A DNA stretch of 64,000 nucleotides from Lottia gigantea (taxonomy: Eukaryota; Mollusca; Gastropoda; Lottiidae), in the NCBI RefSeq assembly GCF_000327385.1, contig NW_008708395.1, positions 109,966 to 173,965 on the forward strand, in the 5' to 3' direction. A program made the translations under genes and the position numbers. The notes beneath the pieces were generated by a model, which saw only the letters and a program-made list of their open reading frames with translations, searched no databases and was not told the DNA's origin. Below, piece by piece: positions 36,401 through 48,400 of the stretch. The stretch's first letter is position 1. Each line of letters starts with the position of its first letter.

Positions 36401-39400
36401 CGTTTTATTTTATTTGAATATTTGTAAATAGTCCTCAGAAGTACAAGAAAAATTCTGAAATACCTCAAACTAGGAATTTCAATTACTATTTCCATATATA
36501 TGACAGTGTCTCTAGAAAAGACAATTTGTCTTTTTAACTCTCAAATGTGGATTAATTCTGGAAACACATAATTTCAAAGGCTCAAATTTCGATGGTGAAC
36601 TGTGAACACTAATTACTGATTGGCTTATTTCTGAGACTGAGGTGAATTAGTCAAACAGATGGCCAATCTGTCCCTTTAAAAGTGGGAAGTGTGTTATACA
36701 TGTGTTATGGGACGAAGGCAAACAAATTAATTCCAAAATAATGGTTACTGTAGCTACATTGGATCATTTTTGATTAAATTTGTGGAATAACTTTAAAGTT
36801 GAAATATTTTGTAGGAGAAAGTGCAGAAATACATTTTATTCCTTCAAAAAAAAAAACACATGAAACTCAATAAGAATATTTGGATTTGAAATAAGAATGA
36901 CAATAATTGGAAGACCTATAAATGGAGGAAATTTGACCATTTTGGTTGTAACCAGGGCATTATAAAATAAAGTTAAAGAAAATTTTGGAAAAGAAACAGT
37001 CTAGATAATGAGGTCTGCATCCCTTCAGCTTGTTCTAAGATATAATATTCTGATAAAACTTTCTGAATCTTCAAATATGTCAAAAACAGGTTTTAGCAGA
37101 CATGTTATTTTTAAATCAAAGATTATGTACTAAGGTGAATAACTTCATGTGAAATAATTCAGATTCTAATTCTATAGAGCACAAGTTCTAACTTAAAATT
37201 ATTTAACATTAAAGGGACAGATGTACCATTATTTTTGACCAATCATACTTTAGTCTCAAAAAGGGGAATTTTTTCACTAAGCCAATCAGTAATAGAGTTC
37301 GCAGGTCACCATCGAAATTTGTGCTTTCAAATCCACGTGTGTCCAGAATTCCTAGTTTGAAGTATTTTCAAAGGAATAATGCGATTTTGGTACATTTCTA
37401 GTACTTTTGAAGACTATTTACATATATTCAAGACTAAAATAAACCCTCTAAAATGATGCACCCGCCCCTATAGAAATGTTTAAAGAAGATCACTCAGAAA
37501 GATTTTTTAAAAATGTTCCTAAAATAGAGGGAGTTCATTGTGAAATTATCTAATTTCATGAACACCGAATTTCATAGAATGGTCTCCAGAAGCATATTTG
37601 AAGGATTTTGTGTGCACTAATATTAATGATTTCACATACTTAGTTAAACAGGCATACTATATTATTATAATGAATCAATAAGATTATCAAACTAGACCAA
37701 ACATTTTGCTCTAGTTTAGAAGATTTGAAGCAAAGACTCATGCAAAAATCACACCAAAAAAAAACTATTTAAAAAAAAAAAAAATTCATGCTAAATCAGA
37801 AAATCAAAAAATTTCAATTTTTTAAAATATATGTTGACACATATATTGCCCTGCTGTATACAATGTATATATCACAGTATTTCTGTACTTACATTTCTTG
37901 CCTATTATCCTTTAAACAGTATATAACAAGGCCGGCCGGTAATGACATAGGATCAGATAACCTAACACAGTTATGATCATAAATTGAGGTTTAATAAGAT
38001 CAAGGTAAATACCATACATTCCATTTAATAGGTTTTGAAATCTTAAAAGAATAATAAGTTTTTCATGATGACTTTTTACTGAATTTCTACTGATATTGTC
38101 TGTTCGAGTATTTACTTATTTGTGAGTAAAAAGTTTTCATCACAGAAATTTGTTGGTAGTATGTCATGTTTTTTGGTTGTTAAAAGTCAAATTAAGTAAA
38201 CAATGCCCAAGATTAGAATGAATTATCGACTTCAAGTGAGACTTTTGTGATCTATTCTCAATATAAAAAATATGATTTATTATATATTCTCAAATTGATA
38301 ATTAAGCTTATATATGAAAGATTTTCGGTTTAATTTTGAATATTGAATTAATTATTCATTATGATGGGTAACGAACAATAATGGTAGTTAAAAACAATAA
38401 TTTTAGAATGAATTCTCAATGTCTAGAAATGAATCCTGTGTGTTTCATTGAACTATTTTAAAATGAATTCTTAATTCTAAGCCATTATAGAAAAGACATT
38501 ACACTTTTAAAATGAATTCTCAATTCTAAGAAATTACAATTTTGAAATGAATTCTCAATTCTAAAAAATTACAATTTTTAAAATGAATTCTCAATTCTAA
38601 GAAAATTACACTTTTAAAATGAATTCGCAATTCTAAGAAATTACAATTTTTTTAATGAATTCTCAATTCTAAGAAATTACAATTTTAGAATGAATTCTCA
38701 ATTCTAAGAAATTACAATTATAAGAAATTACAATGTTAGAATGAATTCTCAATTCTAAGAAATTACAATTTTAGAATGAATTCTCAATTCTAAAAAATAC
38801 TAATCAAAAATGAATTCTCAATTCTAAGAAATTACACATTTATAGATGAATACTCAATTATAAGAAATTACACATTTAAAATGAATTCTCAATTCTAAGA
38901 AATTACAATTTTAGAATGAATTCTCAATTCTAAAAAATACTAATCAAAAATGAATTCTCAATTCTAAGAAATTACACATTTATAGATGAATACTCAATTA
39001 TAAGAAATTACACATTTATAGATGAATACTCAATTATAAGAAATTACACATTTATCGATGAATTCTCAATTCTAAGAAATTACACATTTATAGATGAATA
39101 CTCAATTATAAGAAATTACACATTTATAGATGAATACTCAATTCTAAGAAATTACACATTTATAGATGAATACTCAATTATAAGAAATTACACATTTATA
39201 GATGAATACTCAATTCTAAGAAATTACACATTTATAGATGAATACTCAATTATAAGAAATTACACATTTTAGATGAATACTCAATTATAAGAAATTACAC
39301 ATTTATAGATGAATACTCAATTCTAAGAAATTACACATTTATAGATGAATACTCAATTATAAGAAATTACACATTTATAGATGAATACTCAATTCTAAGA

Positions 39401-42400
39401 AATTACACATTTATAGATGAATACTCAATTCTAAGAAATTACACATTTATAGATGAATACTCAATTATAAGAAATTACACATTTATAGATGAATTCTCAA
39501 TTCTAAGAAATTACACATTTATAGATGAATACTCAATTATAAGAAATTACATATTTATAGATGAATACTCAATTATAAGAAATTACACATTTATAGATGA
39601 ATACTCAATTCTAAGAAATTACACATTTAAAATGAATTATCAATTCTAAGAAATACTAATCAAAAATGAATTCTCAATGTCTAATATTAAGAATGATCAT
39701 TTCGATCATGGATTTCTACAAGTATCTAAGTAGATAAAAGATAGAAATAAATCTGTTATGTTAATTTGATCAACAATTACATCAGCATCCTAATTTTGGG
39801 CAAATTGTCAAATTACGTCATGGTAGACTCCAAACAAATTCAATTCTCAAGGTTTTTATATTTACTGTCTGTTTTCACCGAATTGAATTTCTCTTATCAG
39901 TTCTATGTCAAATCCAGCTTTTACTTTTCATTATTGTAAGTAAATTTTTTCCATGATAATTTTGGTACTGGCTTGTTTTTGTGTTCAAAAGCCAAAATGG
40001 CTAAGATCCAATATTGGAATCGCCTGTAAATAACAAAGTAGTTAGTGATGGATGATAATTCCATAATTCTTTTTCTTTAAGTTCTGATTTCTGTGTTTGA
40101 ATGTAATATAGAGGCAGGAATAAGTCTTGTATTTTTTTGGATTGTGGAATTCAAGACTTACTGATTTATCTTTGTCTGGTACCGTTAATGTATTGTTTAG
40201 AAGTATTATTAGACTTTCTGACACTAATGGCGCTATATGTCAGTTTAACCTTATGAACTACTTCAACTTTGGAGGTTGTAAATTTGGAATTAGAGAAAAT
40301 AGAACATCCTGGTTTGTTATGACTTGTAGAATTAGAAGTGAGCCAGGTTTTCTTTCGGCCACTACGATGTTCTCTAGTCAGATTAGACCAGGACATGATA
40401 AAATCACAAAAGTTTTAAACCGTTTACCTCACTTGCCTATCATAATTACTTGAAAAAATCCATGATAACGGTGTAAAAGCTCTGCTGATCGCAGACACAT
40501 TGCGAAAAAAGGGCAATGCGTCAAAAAGCATGCAAGGGAAACTTTTTCGGAACAGATAGTGTTTACACTATTGGTACCAAATTCCATCTGTTCCGTTCTG
40601 AGAACTGCTCCAAGACCACCTTGCCTTTAAAATTGGGTCTTGAATATCAATAAGATATACAAAAAAAAAGAGTTTTAAAGGAAAATTCATCTACCATTGA
40701 TAAATATGTACATATTTACAACTAAAAAAATACAGAAGATAAAGAATGTATTGTATAGTATATAGGGAAATTATGTTAATATACTCTACACCTGTATTGT
40801 AATGTGTATAATACATTGTTTGTATATAGACAATAGATCTTCAGCTCTCTTAACTTCTTATAATAGTAACTTTCATTAATAATGGATACTTTCTTGCATA
40901 CTGTTTAAATAGTTAATATTATTATAATGGGTATTAGAAGTATGCAATATCAAATCATTTAGGTGTAGTTATAGGGATTGAATCTAAGGTTTGCAAGGTT
41001 TTTTTTAATAATTGAGAATTTTTTAGCTTCAAACTGACTGTTTATAAGTTAACTGTTGTACTCAGAAAGTCAATATTTACCAGTGATCAGGTATTTGAGG
41101 GTGAAAGTAGACACAAGGCTGACTCTCAGAAGCACTGGCTGTGGTTCTAGAATTTTGTGTACCTTGAAGATTTGAACTCATGGCATTGTTTTGCCCAGCA
41201 AACAACTATCCAACTCAGTACTAACTTAGTCAATCCACTGACAAATTGATCAGGACCCAAATCACACAGAATATTCACAGTATTTGATAAGCTATTTTAG
41301 ATAAGCTTAAAATTATGAATTTTTTTCAGAGATTTCATGTTTTTTTTTAATGTAATTTGACCGAGAATTGAATTTTAATGTCTTCATCTAAATCAGAGAA
41401 TTTGATGTCTGAATTCAGCTGTTATGGTGTTTCCATTTGTTTTGAAACATAACACACAAAACAAAATTAGAAATCCAAAACAACATGTTGGCAATTCATT
41501 GCTTGCAACTAATGAACTTTTCACACAAGTGTATTGATCATAAATGAGAAAAAATTTCTTAATGAAAAGTGGTACCAGGTGTTTAGAAGAGTAAGCATAC
41601 CCTTCCTGCCACGTGTTTTAAAACAGTTTGAAATTAGAAGGTGGCTTAAATATATTTTAACCAGGCAAAATTTCCCTCATTGAACACTGCATTATATTGC
41701 CATGCCCTTTTATTTTATTGAAATTAATGGCAAGAATGCTAAAAATAAACAAAAATCATAATGGCCAAATATCATTTTTTTTTTTTTTTTCAGATGAAAA
41801 TAAGAATGTAGTACAGCAAGAAGAACAATGTGATACTGTAGAGGAAGAGAAACCTAAGGTAATGGAGAAACCAACAGCAGCTACAGTGTTTACTATTGAT
41901 TTTGATGAAGATAAGAAAGTGAAAAAAGACCTGAATTTGAGTGACCATATACCATCAAAACTGAGAGAGAAATTAGAAGCTAGGAAAAAAGCTAAGTCAC
42001 CGGTAAGTGAATATTTGACTTGATCATAGTAAATTAAAGGCATACATTCATCTAGATAATTGCTTTTTAAGCTGATTGAGCTCAATTTCAGATAACCATA
42101 TCACTTTTCAGAATTAAAATCTGACATCCAGTTCTCCTTAAATTCAATAAAAACCCACTTTTTAACAGCATATTTTGACAACTGTATGCCTTTAAGAACT
42201 AGTCCATGGAGTTAAGCCTCGTTTATTCTTAAAAATTAAGAATTTTTCGGTAAAATCTGTATATATCATTTGTTAATCAGCATAATTTAGAATTCAGAGC
42301 AAAAATTATTAAAAATTTGAGTGTTTTTTTTAATGAGTTATTCATTGTTTTTGTTTTTTATTGCAATAGGAAGCTGATTCTGCTAAGAAAACAACTCCTA

Positions 42401-45400
42401 GTAGTAAAGAAAGTGCTAAAAATTTGGTAAGTATTTGAGACTTCTGATAGGATTGGGTCTGTTTAATGCAACTTGTGTTTCAAGTAATCTAGCTTAAGCT
42501 CCATATTTCATGTTTGGAATAGCAATGGTTTCGGGGGTCCAATGGAGTCTTAAGTTGAAAGCTCTAGTGGAGGCATGATTTAAAGACCTCATTATGCTGA
42601 AGGGTTTTTGGAAAAATTTGTTTACTTATAAATATTTATTTTATTGCAGGAAAGAACTCCTTTAAGAAGTTCTAAAAGATTATCAAATGGTGTTAAAACA
42701 CAGGAATCTAAGGTATGTACATTGAAGAATCAAAGATCCAGTAAAAACTTGTGCTGTTTTGAATTGGTTTTAGACTTGGTACATGTTTATATGCATATAT
42801 GTTTCGAATATGATCAATATCAATATTAAGTTTGTTAGATCGGTGGTTTTACTTTGTAAAAGGGACCTGATATATAACCCATGAACCCAAATTTTGCCAA
42901 CGTAGGTGATTCAAATTTTATTAGGTTCCCATGTAATGTATTTGACCTTACCACCCTTCTCATGGTAAGAAAAATTCTGATGCCATGGCCATTGCTTCTA
43001 AAATTTGGCCTAGAAAAAAATAGTAATTCATTTGAGACCCACACGTTCAATTTCTCCATTTTGGTTTTGCATGACATATTTTAATGTTGAATTGTTGAAT
43101 AGTTGTTATTTTATATTGTAGAGCTCAGAAACAAAACCCACACAGAACAAACCTTTAAAAACACAGACAAGTAAAAAAACTGACACTAGGAGACAATCAA
43201 CTGTAAGTTTATACGATTCTCTTTGTTTTTTTTTATTATACTACATCTTAGAATGAACATAAAATTTAAGTTCTCAAGAATGGTCAATATGAGTATATAT
43301 TCATCAGTGAACTTACCTGGTGTCATAAACAGAATCCCTGTAACATCTAGAAAATTCATAAAACTAACATTGTTCCCAAAATTAAAAGGGATTGTAAAAA
43401 GGTTTTCAGAACTTTTAGTGTGCCTTGGGGACCCCGATTAAATTGATTTTCAGACAGACCTCTGTGGGTCTTGCAATCCCCCTAAAAAAATTGCAAGAAC
43501 CGCAGACTTCTGACTGGAAATTTAAACAGTTCAAATTGATGCTATCATTGTCCCTGATACACATATTTATTGAAAATATTTAGCTCCAGAATGGAATTTA
43601 GCCTTTAATTTATCTTAGATTTTTGTTCTGATTTGTTTCTGCAGGAATATGATTCTAGAACTTATAAAGTTAAGAGAAATAAATCAAGCACTAGTAGTGA
43701 TACCAGAAAACATTCATCCACTCCTGTAAGTCTGGCTATAACTTTTAAAAATTCATTATATCGTGGGTGACCGCTTGAAACCTCATATAAAGATATATGA
43801 CGCAAAATTACTTTTCGATTTTCTTTTTTTTTCTTTTTTATTATGATTTTTTTACCACTATACATGGTCTTCATTCTTTGAAAATTTAAACTTTGTATAA
43901 CAATTTGAGATCTTCGACCTATTCAACCAATAACTTGTATAATAATACAATATACAAGGTTTTTCGTTTTCATCCACTGAAAAAGGAACATAATATATAA
44001 TATAATATTTTACGAGGTTTTAAATCTGACTGTTTATATACGTGTTATTTAATTGGTGGTTTTTGAGTTATTTACAATCAAGCTAAGAATATGAGGTTTT
44101 GATCACAAGATTTGTGCTTTACCAAAAAGTCAAAATGACCAAATATGGCATATACAAGGTTCTAAGCTGTTCTGTATAATATATCAATCTTTAAAAGATA
44201 AATTTTCAAATCCAAGAGCACCTTCACTATCCATTTGACCAATCATACCTTAGTTTCAGAAACAGGAATTTTTGTTAGCTTACATAATCAGTACTAGTGT
44301 TCACAGCTCATCATCGAAATTTGAGCCTTCAAATCCATGTGTATCCATAATTATTCACGTTTGAAGTTAAATATTAGACTTAAATTTTAATGAGACTATG
44401 CCATATATAGAAAAAACATATATAGAAAACACATATATAGGAATAGACAGTGAAATTTCTAGTTTGAGGTATATTTGAAGGGATTATGTGATTTTCTTGT
44501 GTTTTAGTACTTCTTAAGACTATTAAAGCACAAATCAATCCCTGAAAATTCCTAATGTTCCCCTTTAAGATTGTCTTTAGGTATATACTGCAAGGATAAG
44601 CATGTTGGGATCAACCAACACAATACCCTTTGTGACCCTTTGGTTTTTTTTTTTTCGTGTAGGAATCGGACAAAGAAAAAAGACTATCCAGTTCTAAGAA
44701 CATTCCAAATACAAGTACAGGAAAGAAATTAAGAAGACTTTCAAAGTCCCCTGTAAGTACTCAATATTTTTGATGTGGCTAACTGTGTGTTAAAAACAAA
44801 ATTTAACAATGTGCTAATACAGTTTTCAATTGTCCTTTCTTCAAAGCCTTAGAAAAGTTGACAAACCAAGTCATAGGATGGCATCAAGTGTTTCAGAAGT
44901 AAGTATGTGCAGTTTTTCCTACAAAATTTGTCCTACCGGTAGTATAAATTTCAAAAACTTGATTTGCTGTTAGGGATATATATTTGCTCATGGCAATGAA
45001 AACAAAATTTCTGGTCTATATTCAGGAATCTGTGGCATCTACTAAGAGTAGTAAAAGTACCGGTAACAGTAGTAAAGTTGGTGTGGATAAAAGGAAGAAA
45101 CTATTAGTACAGAGTCAAAGGAAATCCTTTGTAAGTAATATACTTTAGTTATTCCCCTTTAATTGAAAGTGAAAGTTGAAGTAATCTCAGCATTCGTATC
45201 TATGTCAGCCATTCTCACTACGCCTGACAATAACCTCATATGCAGCAGGCGGATAAATTGGACTGCTTTCGTCCTCCATTGTTGATATCTGACTAGTTTC
45301 TGACACCCAGACACTGACACTGACACTGACACCTCCTATCTGAGGATAAAGTCTCCAAGGGAGATAACTAACATCTGATGAACTATATTTTGTAACGCAG

Positions 45401-48400
45401 AGGTAACTTCCGCCTAACAATTAAAGGTTTTCTTCCATTTGCACACAAGGTTATTGTCAGGCGTAGCGAGAATGGTTGACGTAGATACGAATGGTAATCT
45501 CAGATGAAATCTTTCTGTTTTGTATGAAAGTTTGTATTCAATCTCAAATTCGTGTTGAAATATCAAATAAGATAGTCCAGAAGCAATGTTTGTTATCTGT
45601 TATAGTCAATGTTTAAATATATCAGACTGATATCCTATTTCTGAATTCATTTTAGGACTCAGAAACATCATCTTCTAAAGCTAAAGCTAAACCATCTTCA
45701 CCAAGTTCTGTTGCTAAACCTAAAGGTAAAGATTGTTCCTAATCTTATCTTCGTCTTCCCCCCCCCCCCCCCCCCTTTTTTATGTCTATCAGTGTATGTG
45801 AGGCTATGATATGTGCTTAGGCTTATAAACCTTGTGTGCTGATTGCAGTGCGATTTGAAAATTTTTGGACAGTAATGTTAGTAAGACCAAGACCGAGTCT
45901 TTTGGGAACAAATAGCGAGAAACCTTTTTTCCTAATAACCCATCTTCTGCGTCTTCATCAAGGTTCGGATATGTGGGATATGTCCATTGCAAATAATTTT
46001 GTTAGCTCATCAAGATACAGGACTGTAGAAGATAGAACTTCCAATTCATTTTCCTTCCATTAATGTAAATTTTCTATTTTAATTGTAGTGACTGTAAAAC
46101 AGCCTAGAGTAACAGAAGAATATAGAACCAGCCCAGAAACATCCCAAATTAAAGATGGTAAATCTTATTTAATGGAGAAATTATTTGAAGGTACAGAAAT
46201 AATACAACAACAAACTATGACTCAACATGAAGGTAAGCTGATAATGTTATATGAAGATATTCAAACATGGTTTCTTTCGCTTAAAAACATTTGTTAATTT
46301 GTATGTGAGAGCCTTATTACCTTGAAAAGATCATCTGAGAGCTGATATGGCTCAGGAGTTTGGTCTTTTGCTGTTTTTCATCTGTTCATGTTAAAGATTC
46401 CTCCAATCTGTAAAAGTGTTTAACTGATGCTGTTATCTTGGAAAACTGATGCTGTTATCTTGGAAACTGATGCTGTTATCTTGGAAAACTGATGCTTTTA
46501 TCCTGGAAAACTGATGCTGTTATCTTGGAAAACTGATGCTTTTATCTTGGAAAACTGATGCTTTTATCTTGGAAAACTGATGCTGTTATCTTGGAAACTG
46601 ATGCTGTTGTCTTGGAAAACTGATGCTGTTATCTTGGAAAACTGATGCTGTTATCTTGGAAAACTGATGCTTTTATCTTGGAAAACTGATGCTGTTATCT
46701 TGGAAAAATGATGCTGTTATCTTGGAAAAATGATGCTGTTATCTTGGAAAATAGATGCTGTTATCTTAGAAAACTTATGCTGTTATCTTGGAAAACTGAT
46801 GCTCTTATCTTAGAAAACTGATGCTGTTATCTTGGAAAATAGATGCTGTTATCTTGAAAAATTTACCTCAGTAGCCATTACATAGTATTGCCTGTTTTAA
46901 GTAACACAATTTTGAACCTGAAAGTAAAAACTAATTGTATTTTTTTTTTAATATTTAGCTGCACCACTAAAAAGTCAGCTGAGTTTACCAGATGATAATG
47001 TAAGTAACTCTGGTACCTATACTATTGATGATGAAGAAGAATGTAATGAAGAAGAAGAAGCTAGACAGAGAATAGATGAGGTGTTTGGTGTCAGTGAACT
47101 AAACCAAGCTGTAAGAGACATGTCCCTACAAGATGAGGTATATAATACTGGTAATCTCTCTGACGACAGTACCTGTACACCTACTGACGACCTCAAGCGA
47201 CGCAGTTTCACCTTTGATCAACCCGATGACTCCGACGCTACCAAACAATATGTGGATTTTGAGGTATGTGGTAGCTTTGATTGCTTTCTTGTCACTTTGA
47301 TATGCATCTTTAGTTGAGCAACGATATTTCTGCTCATCTGCTCTGATTCAAAGCAGAAACAGGAGCAGTCCTTAGCAAAGGTCAGTACTACACTTGAAAC
47401 AAAGGTCAGTACTGCAATTGAAACAAAGGTCAGTACTGCAATTGAAACAAAGGTCAGTACTGCAATTGAAACAAAGGTCAGTACCGCATTGAAACAAATG
47501 AAATAGAGCGCCTATTTCCCATTACATGTAAGAGAGAATCTTATCATCACCAGAAGTCTTATCTTTTGTTGAATGGAAACTAAATTGGATGAAACTTCAC
47601 CAATAATAAAAAATGCTTCCATGTTTATTTTCAGGAGTTAAAAGCAATGGCTATACAACATGGTGGTGATGTTCCTTTATGGATGTCACAACTTGTAGCT
47701 TTAACCAATCAAAATCTACAACAGTCTAGTCATACAGTCAGTCCTTCATTGGATACTAGCTGTAAGCTTTCTTAAATACGAATTCTTTATAGGCACATTT
47801 TTTATTACGAGAAGACCTAAAGAATCTGCTAAGCAGTTGAAAGTCTTTTGTTTATTCCAGTTGTATCATTTCCAAACTTACAATAGTAACTTTCCATAAG
47901 AAATGGCTTGTGATATTTTTTTTCATAGAAGCTGGCAAGATTTGCTTTAAAAACTGCCACAAAATTATAAAAAAAGAGCAGATTAAGTTTATAGGGTATT
48001 TTGGAAATTGGTACAATGAAAGTTTATAATTAGTAAATGATTACTTTTAGGTATATGAAAATTTTTTTTTAAAACTTATTTTTGTTTAACCTGCAATGAT
48101 TTTAGATAAAATGATTTACTTTTAATTTCAGTTAGTAGCAGATCACCAGTTGACAATGGTACCAAAAGAAAGCCTGGTACAGGCAGACGCCTACCACCAA
48201 TACCTACTAATCATTCTACTAGTTTACTCTCTCAGTCATCACCTTTATCTGATTCTTTAAATAATGTTTCTGAACACAGTGCCAAGCATTCTCCAAGAGT
48301 TCCAACCTCTAAACAGTCTCCAAAACATTCTCCTGTGGCATCAACTACTTCTACCAAAAAGCCTTTTGTGTCTTCAACCAGACCAAATAGAGCCTTTGAA

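Noticed and set aside
45804-45992. 62-codon minus-strand frame (NLDEDAEDGLLGKKVSRY)
   Set aside because: It lies in a CEP170 intron and looks like translation of a dispersed repeat with a CTTGATGAAGACG motif; no gene evidence.
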